From: Bacillota bacterium
GTDB lineage: Bacteria; Bacillota; Bacilli; Paenibacillales; NBRC-103111
DNA length: 64,000 nucleotides
Reading direction: 5' to 3'
Assembly: GCA_023388055.1 (NCBI GenBank)
Contig: JAEWGW010000029.1
Span: forward strand, 35,966-99,965
Within the stretch, counting starts at the first letter, position 1, and each line of letters starts with the position of its first letter. The position numbers and the translations under genes were made by a program. Positions 16,532 to 24,724 of this stretch are shown here, one piece after another. The notes under the pieces are model-generated. The model was given only the letters and a program-made list of their open reading frames with translations, ran no database searches and was not told the origin of the DNA.

Positions 16532-18496
16532 ATGGCGAATGCAGCTGGCATTGACAATGTTAAAGTAACGCTGCCCGACGGGGCGGTGCGGGAATATCCC
16601 AAAGGCACAACCATCGAAGGAGTGGCGGAATCCATCAGCTCCGGGCTGAAGAAGAACGCTCTGGCCGGCAAGGTGAACGGCAAGGTTGTCGATTTGGCAA
16701 CCGGATTGAATGAGGATGCGGAGGTGGCGATTATTACCGGCGACTCCGAGGAAGGAGTGGAGGTGCTCCGGCACAGCTGCGCCCACCTGATGGCCCAGGC
16801 TATCAAACGTGTGTTTAAGGATCAGCATGTGAAGCTGGGCATTGGTCCGGTTATTGAAGACGGCTTCTATTATGACATCGACATGGAAACTCCGGTTTCC
16901 TCCGAGGATTTTGCCAGAATTGAGAAGGAAATGGAGCGGATCGTCCAGGAGAATCTGCCTGTGACCCGCAGAGAGGTATCCCGTGAAGAGGCGCTGCGCA
17001 TCTATACAGAGATGAATGATCCTCTGAAGCTGGAGCTGATCCGCGATTTACCGGAGGATTCGGTGATTACGATCTATGAGCAGGGTGAATTCTTCGATCT
17101 GTGCCGCGGCCCCCATGTTCCCTCCACCGGCAAAATCAAGATCTTCAAGCTGCTCAGCCTGGCCGGTGCTTACTGGCGCGGCGATGCCAAGAATAAGATG
17201 CTGCAGCGGATTTACGGTACTGCCTTCAACAAAAAGGCACAGCTGGACGAGCATCTCCATTACCTGGAGGAAGCCAAAAAACGGGATCACCGGAAGCTGG
17301 GCAAGGAGCTGAAAATTTTCTCCTTTGCCAAGGAAGTTGGCCAGGGGATTCCCCTGTGGCTGCCCAATGGCGCCAAGCTCCGCCGCACCATGGAACGGTA
17401 TATCGTGGATCTGGAGGAGCGTCTCGGATACCAGCATGTGTATACTCCGGTGCTGGGCAATGTGGAGTTGTACAAGATTTCCGGCCACTGGGACCACTAT
17501 CAGGAGGACATGTTCCCGCCGATGGCTTTGGACAATGAGGAATATGTGCTGCGTCCGATGAACTGCCCCCATCACATGATGGTCTACAAAAGCGACATGC
17601 GCAGCTACCGGGATCTGCCGGTGCGGGTTGCTGAGCTGGGCATGATGCACCGCTACGAAATGTCCGGCGCCCTGACCGGTCTTCACCGGGTCCGGGCTAT
17701 GACCTTGAACGACGCTCATATCTTCTGCCGTCCCGACCAGATCAAGGAAGAATTCGCCCGGGTGGTGAACCTGATCCGCCGGGTGTACGAGGATTTCGGC
17801 ATTAAGGAATACCGTTTCCGCCTGTCCTACCGGGACCCCAAGGATACCGAGAAATATTTCCCCAACGATGAAATGTGGGAAACCTCCCAGCGGATGCTGA
17901 AGGAAGTAGTGGAGGAGCTGGGTCTGCCATATTATGAAGCGGAAGGGGAAGCTGCCTTCTACGGCCCCAAGCTGGACGTGCAGATCAAAACTGCGCTGAA
18001 GAAGGAAGAAACCCTCTCCACCGCCCAACTGGATTTCCTGCTGCCGGAGCGCTTCCAACTGGAATACACCGGCGACGACGGCCAGAAGCACCGTCCGGTG
18101 GTTATCCACCGCGGCATTATCAGCACTATGGAGCGGATGACAGCATACCTGCTTGAGAATTTTGCCGGTGCTTTCCCCACCTGGCTGGCGCCTCTTCAGG
18201 CCCGTGTTATCCCCGTGTCTCCAGCCTTCGAAGCGTATGCAACTGCCTGCAACGAGAAGCTGGCGGAAGCCGGCATCCGCGCCGAAGCGGATCAACGCAA
18301 TGAGAAGCTGGGCTATAAGATTAGAGAGGCACAGCTGGAGAAAATTCCGTACATGCTGGTCTGCGGTGAAAATGAAGCGAACAGCGGCACCCTCTCTGTG
18401 CGGATGCGCGGCGGAGTGGACAAGGGTGTTATGAGCCTGGAGGATGTAGTGGCTCTGATCACCGAGGATATTGCCACAAAAACCAAAGTGGAATAA
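16532..18496 (+). CDS. thrS: Threonyl-tRNA synthetase
   Basis: A 654-residue class II synthetase of usual length. Residues about 8-70 are a TGS domain (VTLPDGAVREYPKGTTI). The editing/SAD domain follows (HSCAHLMAQAI near residue 80, and RGPHVPSTG). The catalytic core has zinc ligand C345 in MNCPHHMMVYKS, the MHRYEMSGALTGLHRVR motif 2 region, and motif 3 near VVIHRGIISTMERM. The anticodon-binding domain (ARVIPVSPAFEAYA) closes the protein. The ATG follows GAGGGGAC. Expression is set by the T-box leader and ends at the terminator at 18518. Confidence 0.97.
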   Translation: MANAAGIDNVKVTLPDGAVREYPKGTTIEGVAESISSGLKKNALAGKVNGKVVDLATGLNEDAEVAIITGDSEEGVEVLRHSCAHLMAQAIKRVFKDQHVKLGIGPVIEDGFYYDIDMETPVSSEDFARIEKEMERIVQENLPVTRREVSREEALRIYTEMNDPLKLELIRDLPEDSVITIYEQGEFFDLCRGPHVPSTGKIKIFKLLSLAGAYWRGDAKNKMLQRIYGTAFNKKAQLDEHLHYLEEAKKRDHRKLGKELKIFSFAKEVGQGIPLWLPNGAKLRRTMERYIVDLEERLGYQHVYTPVLGNVELYKISGHWDHYQEDMFPPMALDNEEYVLRPMNCPHHMMVYKSDMRSYRDLPVRVAELGMMHRYEMSGALTGLHRVRAMTLNDAHIFCRPDQIKEEFARVVNLIRRVYEDFGIKEYRFRLSYRDPKDTEKYFPNDEMWETSQRMLKEVVEELGLPYYEAEGEAAFYGPKLDVQIKTALKKEETLSTAQLDFLLPERFQLEYTGDDGQKHRPVVIHRGIISTMERMTAYLLENFAGAFPTWLAPLQARVIPVSPAFEAYATACNEKLAEAGIRAEADQRNEKLGYKIREAQLEKIPYMLVCGENEANSGTLSVRMRGGVDKGVMSLEDVVALITEDIATKTKVE

Positions 18497-18517
18497 ACAA
18501 GTTAAATATCTGTGTTC

Positions 18518-18550
18518 AAGAAAAAGCGCGGAGCTGCGCTTTTTCTTTTT
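18518..18550 (+). terminator. Terminator after thrS
   Basis: AAGAAAAAGCGC pairs with GCGCTTTTTCTT over a 6-nt loop, with more T residues after it. Confidence 0.85.
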
Positions 18551-18666
18551 TTCTTAGGGCACGCATATCCCTCCTGATTCTGGGAATCGTATAATCGAAG
18601 TTTGTCTGGGGATAGGATGTTCTCCTGCAGGGCAACCTTCATTATTAGGGGAGGGTATATCACTAC

Positions 18667-19437
18667 ATGAGCGATGGCAGGTTAGTCAGTTTGGTGCAGC
18701 GTACGGGAATGTTGGTTCTATGGATCAGCCTAATCACGTGTTTGCTTCCAAACAGCAATACCGGCAATATCCTGCAGGAAATGGGAGTGGATGCTTCAGC
18801 AGCCTCCTTGGGGGAGGCCAAGGCGGAAGCCGCCCACCTTTCAGCAGGCCCCACCCGGTCTCCGGCAGCCGCAACACAGACGGAACACACATCCCAGCAG
18901 GCTGGCGCCGCAGCAGGCAATACCGTTACCGAGCAGAATGAAGCCGCTCTGGTAAAGGAAGTGCTGGGGCGGATCCGGACCTCTCATCTGGAGAACGTGG
19001 ATCCGGATCATATAGAAATGGTGGAGGTCGTGGCTACCGGCTATACCGCCGGCAAGGAGTCCACCGGGAAATCTCCGGGCCACCCCGAATATGGCATTAC
19101 TTATTCCGGCGTAAAGGTCCGTAAGGATGATTTCTCCACCATTGCCGCCGACCCCGCGATATTCCCGATCGGGACCATTATGTATATCCCGGGATATGGC
19201 TTCGGCGTGGTGGCCGATACGGGCGGAGCCATCAAAGGACATAAGATTGATCTTTATTTTGTCACCAAGCAGCAGGTGTATGAGCAGTGGGGCAAACGCA
19301 AGGTGAAGGTGCTGGTGCTGCGCAAGGGCAGCGGCCGGGTGACCGAAGCGATGATGAATGACCTGAATAATGCAGCGGATGCCATTCCGGTGGAAAAATC
19401 CTTGGATCTGCTGGCTGATTTGGGTCGCAAGGAATAG
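18667..19437 (+). CDS. Exported 3D (double-psi barrel) domain protein
   Basis: 256 residues. A hydrophobic segment at about 15-30 acts as signal or anchor, then a Ala/Thr/Gln-rich linker to about 90. A 3D domain (about 120-220) has the three aspartates that name the family: IAADPAIFPIGT, VVADTGGAIKG and HKIDLYF. 3D domains resemble the MltA lytic transglycosylase active-site fold and are common in Firmicute wall-remodelling and germination proteins. Here it would act outside the membrane on peptidoglycan; activity is inferred. A TATAAT at 18590-18595 lies upstream with a poor -35. The hairpin repeat at 19473 follows the stop and may end the transcript. Confidence 0.8.
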   Translation: MSDGRLVSLVQRTGMLVLWISLITCLLPNSNTGNILQEMGVDASAASLGEAKAEAAHLSAGPTRSPAAATQTEHTSQQAGAAAGNTVTEQNEAALVKEVLGRIRTSHLENVDPDHIEMVEVVATGYTAGKESTGKSPGHPEYGITYSGVKVRKDDFSTIAADPAIFPIGTIMYIPGYGFGVVADTGGAIKGHKIDLYFVTKQQVYEQWGKRKVKVLVLRKGSGRVTEAMMNDLNNAADAIPVEKSLDLLADLGRKE

Positions 19438-19472
19438 AATAAACGAATCCGGACAGGCTCTGTTTTCCCGAT

Positions 19473-19517
19473 TAGGGTGTGTCTGAAAACTCCTCAACGA
19501 GTTTTCAGACACGGCCC
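19473..19517 (+). repeat. Palindromic copy D of the TAGGG(T/C)GTG repeat
   Basis: TAGGGTGTGTCTGAAAACTC is followed after 5 nt by GAGTTTTCAGACACGGCCC. It looks like two terminal inverted repeats of the family joined with almost no interior. It may double as a terminator for the 3D-domain gene. Confidence 0.6.
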
Positions 19518-19600
19518 GGGGGAAGACGGGGCCTGTTTGGCTTGCCACCCGTGGCAGTATGTGTAAAAATAGGAAGGACTAAAGATAAAGGAGATGGAGT

Positions 19601-21085
19601 ATGAATTTTCTTCAAAAGACACGCGCATCGTGGCTGGCGTTAGTGTTGACGCTGGCGCTGCCGGTTCTGCCTGCTCATGCTCAAACAGCACCTTCCGTAG
19701 AAGCGGAAGCCGCGGCAAGCAGCCCGAGTGCATGGGCAATGGAGGATGTGGCTTACACCAAGCTCCACCAATTGGCGGCGGAGCCGTTTTTTGCGGACTA
19801 CCAGGCGCCGGCTACGGTTGGCGAGCTGAATGCTGTCGGCTCCACCCTGGAGCAAAAACTCGCTGCCCGTTTGCAATCGGTGACAGATGGAGTTTACGGC
19901 AATACACCGACCGCAGTGGAAGCATCAAGCATAGCGGCAACCCGGCAGGATGCGGCAGTAGTATTGTATGCGGCTATCCGGGACAGCCTGCCCCAGATCA
20001 AGCCTGTAACTGGCAAAACGGCGGTTTATCCGGAGCTGGACGTGCTGACCGGAGTTACGGCGGAAGCGGTCCGTTATGTGGCCGACCACGGCATTCTGAA
20101 GGGCAAGCAGGACGGAAGCCTGAGTTTGGCGGATCCGTTGACCCGGGAGCAGCTTCTCTCCCTGACGTACCGGACTTATGAGTTTGTTGTCCAGGAAAGC
20201 AATACCGCCTCCAAGGGGCTGGTGTGGAAGGTGACGGGGGGGAAAAGCCCGGTTTACGTGCTGGGCTCCATCCATATCGGCGACATCAGCATTTACCCGT
20301 TGGACAACCTGATCAAGGATGCATATGAAGGCTCGTCGTACCTGGCGGTGGAAGCGGATATAACCCAGGATGCCGAGGGCATTCAGTATATGGGCGAAAA
20401 GGCGGTTTTCTCCGACGGCACCACCCTCGATAAGCATGTATCGGCGGAAACCTACAAGCTGTTTGCGGAAACCATGGAGAAGGCAGGCATCGGCGAGGAT
20501 GTGTACAAAACGCTGAAGCCTTGGTATGCGGCTCTCCTGCTGCAAAACCTTAGCTTGTCCGAGGCTTCGTACAGCGCCAATCTGGGACTGGATGTTTACT
20601 TCCTGTCGGAAGCCGCCAAAATTCAAAAGCCTGTTTTGCAGGTAGAGGGCATCAAGTTCCAGGTGGATATGTTCGATTCCTTCACCCCCAAGCTGCAGGA
20701 GGAATTTTTGTCGGAGACGCTGAAGGCCAGCCAAGGCCAAACGGCGGAAGCTGCAGCCGGCGGACAGAACAGCGGGGAGGCCGCAGCCAATGACCAGGCG
20801 CAAATGATGCAAGCTCTTTTGCATCACTGGAGCACCGGAAACGCGGCGGAATTCGGCAAGCTGATCGCCCGCTCCAATGAAGCGGAAGCCGGCGAGAGCG
20901 AATTTAACCGGATTTTCTGGGATGAGCGCAACAAGAATATGTTCCACGCGGTAGAAAAATATCTGGGCGATGCTGCCGGCCACAGCTACTTTGTAGTGGT
21001 GGGTGCGGGTCACCTGTTCGGCGATACCGGTGTATTGAAGGAGCTTGAAAAAGCCGGATATACCCTGGAACAGCTGCTGGACTAG
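19601..21085 (+). CDS. Secreted TraB/GumN-family protein with an SLH-like segment
   Basis: 494 residues with a cleavable signal peptide (cut near AHA-QT, residue about 27). Residues about 140-200 resemble a single S-layer homology unit (VYPELDVLTG...AVRYVADHGILKGKQDGSLSL...TREQL). From about 208 the TraB/GumN (Tiki-like) fold begins: VYVLGSIHIGD with H225, then the FSDGTTLDKHVS region, and near the C-terminus FVVVGAGHLFGDTG with H471. The paired GxxH motifs are the proposed metal/catalytic site of this family, thought to be metalloproteases. The stop TAG at 21083-21085 is also the first bases of a dispersed repeat. Confidence 0.78.
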   Translation: MNFLQKTRASWLALVLTLALPVLPAHAQTAPSVEAEAAASSPSAWAMEDVAYTKLHQLAAEPFFADYQAPATVGELNAVGSTLEQKLAARLQSVTDGVYGNTPTAVEASSIAATRQDAAVVLYAAIRDSLPQIKPVTGKTAVYPELDVLTGVTAEAVRYVADHGILKGKQDGSLSLADPLTREQLLSLTYRTYEFVVQESNTASKGLVWKVTGGKSPVYVLGSIHIGDISIYPLDNLIKDAYEGSSYLAVEADITQDAEGIQYMGEKAVFSDGTTLDKHVSAETYKLFAETMEKAGIGEDVYKTLKPWYAALLLQNLSLSEASYSANLGLDVYFLSEAAKIQKPVLQVEGIKFQVDMFDSFTPKLQEEFLSETLKASQGQTAEAAAGGQNSGEAAANDQAQMMQALLHHWSTGNAAEFGKLIARSNEAEAGESEFNRIFWDERNKNMFHAVEKYLGDAAGHSYFVVVGAGHLFGDTGVLKELEKAGYTLEQLLD

Positions 21086-21140
21086 GGCGTTTCTGAAAAC
21101 TCCGAGGGGAGCAGATTTTAGCGAGTTTTCAAACTCGGCC
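21083..21140 (+). repeat. Copy E of the TAGGG(T/C)GTG repeat
   Basis: It begins TAGGGCGTTTCTGAAAACTC, continues CGAGGGGAGCAGATTTTAGC and ends GAGTTTTCAAACTCGGCC. The CTCCGAGGGGAGCA part matches the right end of the complete element at 61763-61927 read from outside in. Its TAG is the stop codon of the preceding gene. Confidence 0.6.
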
Positions 21141-21161
21141 TGATTTCTTCTGAAAACAAGA

Positions 21162-21198
21162 AACCGTCAGGACGGCCATGTGGCTGATCCTGGCGGTT
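21162..21198. terminator. Bidirectional terminator between convergent genes
   Basis: AACCGTCAGGA and TCCTGGCGGTT pair (one mismatch position) with TTATTATATTTT downstream on the plus strand. It can serve both the TraB-family gene and the minus-strand coiled-coil gene. Confidence 0.65.
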
Positions 21199-21206
21199 AT
21201 TATATT

Positions 21207-21611
21207 TTAGCGGTTCTTTAATTTTTCGATCTCAGTATGAAGCTTTAGCTGATCATAGTGGATGATTTTGATGCTGTATTCATGATTGCCGATGTCGGTA
21301 TCATGCCTCTGGAGGTGCAGCTCGAAACGTTTGACATCCTCATTTGTTTCCAGAACAGCTCTGCGGATGAGGGGGATATCGGCCACTACAGCTTCCACCC
21401 TCTCCAGTCTGGATTCCACTCTGTCCATTCTTGTTTCCAGGCTGTCCAGTCTTGAGTCCAGATTGTCTAGTCTGGTTTCTACTCTCCCCAGTCTGGACTC
21501 CAAATTGTCCAGTCGGCCGTCCATTTTTTCCAGTTGCTGGTGAATTAGTTCTTGTCCTTTATGAAGCAATTGCATCTGCTCCAGCAATTGAGTCATTACC
21601 TGCTCGCTCAT
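21207..21611 (-). CDS. Heptad-repeat coiled-coil protein
   Basis: 134 residues, soluble. Residues about 20-75 are a regular heptad array (LDNLESRLGRVETRLDNLD and so on), with Leu/Val at a and d and Arg/Glu/Asp between. This pattern is found in DUF-type tropomyosin-like proteins of bacilli, with no defined activity. The C-terminal part (VKRFELHLQRHDTDIGNHEY) is also helical. The ATG is preceded by CAGGAGGG at 5-6 nt. Its own promoter is at 21651-21679. Function unknown; an oligomeric scaffold is the obvious guess. Confidence 0.75.
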   Translation of the reverse strand: MSEQVMTQLLEQMQLLHKGQELIHQQLEKMDGRLDNLESRLGRVETRLDNLDSRLDSLETRMDRVESRLERVEAVVADIPLIRRAVLETNEDVKRFELHLQRHDTDIGNHEYSIKIIHYDQLKLHTEIEKLKNR

Positions 21612-21650
21612 AGCATCCCTCCTGTTAACTTTCCTGGGGATTGTGACCCC

Positions 21651-21679
21651 ATTATACCGTCTCCCCCCTTATCTGACAA
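21651..21679 (-). promoter_or_regulatory. Sigma-A promoter of the coiled-coil gene
   Basis: Minus strand TTGTCA (21679-21674) and TATAAT (21656-21651) with a 17-nt spacer, 40 nt before the start codon. Confidence 0.7.
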
Positions 21680-21716
21680 TGGCGTAAAGTCTTCTGTCGA
21701 ACAATCGGATTGGCGA

Positions 21717-21821
21717 CGCAAAAAAGGCGCCACAGCTCCCCGACGGGATACCGCAGCGCCTGCTTGGCGTCTGTTTTGTTTGTTCATGCATAAGTATAGC
21801 ATGGAGGCTCTGGGGGGTAAA
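21717..21821 (-). ncRNA. Candidate small RNA with own promoter and terminator
   Basis: On the minus strand TTTACC (21821-21816) and TATACT (21798-21793) have a 17-nt spacer. About 25 nt downstream of the expected start is a rho-independent terminator: AGGCGC (21762-21757) pairs with GCGCCT (21730-21725), an inner CCCGTCGGG stem fits, and TTTTTT follows. The RNA would be about 70 nt. It has no ribosome site. Alternatively the terminator belongs to the aldo/keto reductase transcript and the promoter is fortuitous. Confidence 0.4.
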
Positions 21822-21850
21822 CAGACTGCTTCATTCCTTCGTCTGGCCAT

Positions 21851-22039
21851 GCGGCCTGCAAAAGTGCATCTAAATTCGCCCTGGATCCCCTTTTAACCGG
21901 CTTATCCTGCAAAAGTACATCTATTTCTCGCTAAAACAGCTGAACGGAAGGAATTTGAGAGAAATAACTGCACTTTTGCATTTGAACTCTCCACTAAGGG
22001 GTTGAGGCCCGAAATAACTGCACTTTTGCATTTTGGCGC
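21851..22039. repeat. Four-repeat inverted element, cluster 1 (core TGCAAAAGTGCA)
   Basis: Two forward copies start at 21856 and 21907 (CTGCAAAAGTGCATCTA and CTGCAAAAGTACATCTA, 51 nt apart). Two inverted copies start at 21961 and 22011 (both GAAATAACTGCACTTTTGCA, 50 nt apart). The inner pair matches at 19 of 22 positions, and GGCGGC/GCGCCGC flank the whole. It lies between the aldo/keto reductase 3' end and the putative small RNA. Elements with the same geometry but another core occur at 56296 and 58345. Confidence 0.75.
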
Positions 22040-22096
22040 CGCTTGTTCATGCTGTCAACAACTCGTTTTTTGACGCAGCAGCCCGATATGCCCCAG

Positions 22097-23146
22097 CTAC
22101 CCATTGGAGGCGGGAGCTGCAACAGGAATCGGTTTGTTCTGGCTGTCCGCATAAGGCTGGTCCAGCAGCGTCATGAGTTCATTTTCCCAAAGCCGCTTCA
22201 CCTCAGCCAGCTCCTCTGCTGTAAGGGGCGGGCAGTCCGGGGCTGAGGCAAATTCCTTCAGGCTCCCTTCCGAGGTGATGTTGGGAAGCACGGAAGCGAC
22301 CACGGGGGAGGACAGGGAGAAGAGAATGGCAGCCTGTCCAATAGTCCGGCCTGTTTCCGGTCCGTACAGGAAGCTCAGCTTTTCCACAGCCTGCAGCCCG
22401 CGGCCCATCCAGTCATGCTTCCGGTGGTTCCGGTGATCCGACTTATCGTAATGCTTGGCCGGATTATAAGAGCCGTCCAGGAGACCGGAGGCGTGGGGCA
22501 CCCGCACCACCAGCCCGACCCCGCTTTCCTCGGCAGGCTGCAGGAACTTGTTGGTGGGCCACTGCTCCAGCAGATTGTAAATCACCTGCATCATGGACAT
22601 GCCCTTGCGGTGGCGGAGGGCCCACAAGCCCTCATCATGCCAGCCGATGTCCGGTCCCAATGCCGGCCCGTACGCCCGGATTTTGCCTTCCTCCTTCAAA
22701 CGCTCCAGCGTCTCGAACACCGCATCATCCTGCAGCGTCTCCTGACGGACATTGTGCAGCTGATAAAGATCGATATAGTCGGTGCCCAGACGGCGCAGGC
22801 TTTGCTCACAGGCATAGCGGATATGCTCCGGTGTCCACAGCTGGGGCATTTCGGAAAAACCCTTGCGCTCACCTTTTTGGCTGTAGATGTCGTATCCGAA
22901 CTTGGTGGCGATCACAAGCCGGTCCCGTTTGCCCTGGAAGGCTTCCTGAAGAATGGTTTCCCCTTCTCCAAGTGCATAGGTATCCGCTGTATCATAGAAG
23001 GTAATGCCCGTATCCAGCGCCTCCTGCAGAAGCCGGACCCCAAAGCTCCGGTCCTTAACTCCCCACCAGGTGGTAGCCACCGACCAAACACCGAAGCCAA
23101 CCTCCGATACCCGTAAATCCGTTCCCGTCAATGTGCGGTATTTCAC
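22097..23146 (-). CDS. Aldo/keto reductase
   Basis: A 349-residue NADPH-dependent oxidoreductase with a TIM barrel. The catalytic tetrad is visible: D52 and Y57 in DTADTYALGEGE, K82 in IATKFGYD and H131 in DLYQLHNV. The C-terminal cofactor region reads SSPVVASVLPNITSEGSLKEFA. The GTG start at 23146 was chosen because AAGGGAGG lies 7 nt upstream; an in-frame ATG 21 nt earlier overlaps that site. The substrate cannot be told; these enzymes reduce diverse aldehydes and sugars. It is monocistronic. TTTATG and TAGAAT with an 18-nt spacer form a possible promoter in 23190-23215. Confidence 0.88.
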   Translation of the reverse strand: MKYRTLTGTDLRVSEVGFGVWSVATTWWGVKDRSFGVRLLQEALDTGITFYDTADTYALGEGETILQEAFQGKRDRLVIATKFGYDIYSQKGERKGFSEMPQLWTPEHIRYACEQSLRRLGTDYIDLYQLHNVRQETLQDDAVFETLERLKEEGKIRAYGPALGPDIGWHDEGLWALRHRKGMSMMQVIYNLLEQWPTNKFLQPAEESGVGLVVRVPHASGLLDGSYNPAKHYDKSDHRNHRKHDWMGRGLQAVEKLSFLYGPETGRTIGQAAILFSLSSPVVASVLPNITSEGSLKEFASAPDCPPLTAEELAEVKRLWENELMTLLDQPYADSQNKPIPVAAPASNG

Positions 23147-23299
23147 TCTGAGTCCTCCCTTAAGCAATCATTAAAATATTCATTCTAACGTAAGATTAAG
23201 TTTATCATAAAGGATCAGGAAATTCGAAAATTCGCGTAGTTCCATTACATAAAACCACCAGTCAAATCTCATAATACGAATGGCGAGGAGGTGATTTCC

Positions 23300-23419
23300 A
23301 TGGCCAAAAACAGCAAAAGCAAACGGGCTCCCCAGGACAATGCTGAATTCGCGGACGAAATCTCCGTGAAGAACATAAGCAAACCTGCCAAAGGCGCATC
23401 CGACAAAGCGAATAAATAG
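23300..23419 (+). CDS. 39-residue Lys-rich small protein
   Basis: The ORF starts at ATG 23300, 8 nt after GAGGAGGTGA, and is followed at once by a strong terminator. The product begins MAKNSKSKRAPQDNAEFADE and ends KGASDKANK; it is very hydrophilic, Lys/Ser/Asn-rich, with no Cys or aromatic cluster. Size and composition recall minor small acid-soluble spore proteins, but I see no decisive motif. The ribosome site plus terminator support expression. It is divergent from the aldo/keto reductase. Confidence 0.6.
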   Translation: MAKNSKSKRAPQDNAEFADEISVKNISKPAKGASDKANK

Positions 23420-23436
23420 GCGGTTATCCGCCGCGG

Positions 23437-23466
23437 AGGAAGAGACGCGCGCTCTTCCTTTTTTGT
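23437..23466 (+). terminator. Terminator after the Lys-rich small gene
   Basis: AGGAAGAG and CTCTTCCT flank a 7-nt loop, followed by TTTTTTG. Confidence 0.85.
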
Positions 23467-23486
23467 TGCCGGAAGAGTCCGCCTCC

Positions 23487-23496
23487 GTCCCGGGAC
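23487..23496. promoter_or_regulatory. GTCCCGGGAC palindrome before liaF
   Basis: A perfect 10-bp palindrome in TCCGTCCCGGGACTGAGA, 90 nt before liaF. LiaR operators in bacilli are inverted repeats built on GTCC/GGAC-like half-sites, so this is a candidate autoregulatory site. The match is by eye only. Confidence 0.3.
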
Positions 23497-23585
23497 TGAG
23501 ACGAGGCTCCTCCCACCGCCTCTTTTCGGCTCCCGCAAAAAAGGCTACACTGGAGCTATACAGCATGGAGCATGGGGGTATAGTC

Positions 23586-24698
23586 ATGAATCGCCATTTT
23601 GTCAGCAAAACCTTCTGGGGGCTGCTCTTTATTGCCGCGGGTGTTTTGTTCCTATTGCATCAGCAGGATATCATTCATATTGACATTGCCGAGATTGCGG
23701 GAACCTATTGGCCCGTGATTCTCATTCTGGTCGGGCTGCAGGGGATGGCGGCGGCATCAGGCGGCATATGGAATATTTTCATTATGCTGCTTGGTGTATA
23801 CTTCCTGCTGCGGAACCTGGACGTTACTTTTGTGCAGGATTTGAGAATCCGGCAGTTTGCCATTCCGGCGGTGCTTATTATTCTGGGCTTGAGCATGCTG
23901 ACCAGAAGCTCCGGCCGCAAGCGTGAGGAACGCAAGGAGATGCTGCGTCAGGCGCGCCGGGACCGCCATGAGGAGCGGGACCGCAGAAGGCAGGAGCGCG
24001 ATGAGCGGAGAAGCCGCCATCATCATCACGGCACAGCTGCGGGACATACTGCCTATGGGGAACCCGAAGAGGAGGAAGTGCCCCCTTTTGATCCAACTTT
24101 TTCCCGAAAAATTGAGCAGGACCTGGATAAGGTATTCCATGAGCGTGTGGTGAAAAAGCTGGGAGAGGACCTGTTTCCCTTGGCCTCCGAAGCCGAAATC
24201 GGTGCCAAATCCGCCAAGCCGGGCCAGGATCCTACCAAAGGCAGTTACTCAGAAGGAAATTGGGACGCGCCGCCGAAAGAAGAATGGAAGGACTCCTGGT
24301 ATGATCACGGGGAGAAGCCGCCGGTGGAGCGATCCAACTTTATCGGGGACATCTATTTGGGCCGGGATTATTGGCAGCTGGAGCCCATGAATATCTCCCA
24401 CTTCATCGGGGATACCAGAATTGACCTGACCAAGGCCAGCATTCCCATGGGGGAAACCAAGCTGAACGTGTCGGCCTTTATCGGGGATGTGAAGGTATAT
24501 GTGCCCAATGACATCCAATTGGAGATTAGCGTGAACGCCTCCGCCTTCATCGGGGATATGCATGTGCTGGACCGGCACGAGGGAGGCATACTCCGGAGCA
24601 TGAGGTACGACACCCGGAATTATGCGGAGGCGGACAAGAAGATTCACCTGACCGTCAGCATGTTCATTGGCGATATCACTGTCAAAAGAGTCGGATAG
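23586..24698 (+). CDS. liaF: LiaF-like membrane inhibitor of the LiaSR system
   Basis: 370 residues. The N-terminal third has about four membrane segments (VSKTFWGLLFIAAGVLFLL onward to residue about 110). A highly charged Arg/Glu/His-rich stretch (about 115-155) with a HHHH run follows, then a C-terminal toast-rack-type LiaF domain. That domain contains five FIGD motifs at regular spacing (FIGDIYLG, FIGDTRID, FIGDVKVY, FIGDMHVL, FIGDITVK). In bacilli LiaF keeps LiaS off until wall-active antibiotics disturb lipid II cycling. The ATG at 23586 follows GGGGG; an ATG at 23565 is possible. It starts a liaF-liaS-liaR operon. No liaIH pair is present upstream. Confidence 0.88.
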   Translation: MNRHFVSKTFWGLLFIAAGVLFLLHQQDIIHIDIAEIAGTYWPVILILVGLQGMAAASGGIWNIFIMLLGVYFLLRNLDVTFVQDLRIRQFAIPAVLIILGLSMLTRSSGRKREERKEMLRQARRDRHEERDRRRQERDERRSRHHHHGTAAGHTAYGEPEEEEVPPFDPTFSRKIEQDLDKVFHERVVKKLGEDLFPLASEAEIGAKSAKPGQDPTKGSYSEGNWDAPPKEEWKDSWYDHGEKPPVERSNFIGDIYLGRDYWQLEPMNISHFIGDTRIDLTKASIPMGETKLNVSAFIGDVKVYVPNDIQLEISVNASAFIGDMHVLDRHEGGILRSMRYDTRNYAEADKKIHLTVSMFIGDITVKRVG

Positions 24699-24724
24699 AT
24701 TCGTGAAAAGAGGCTTTGGGACGT

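Noticed and set aside
21608..21850. 80-codon minus-strand open frame upstream of the coiled-coil gene
   Set aside because: No ribosome site; it spans a terminator and two promoters, so a small RNA or untranslated region is the better reading.
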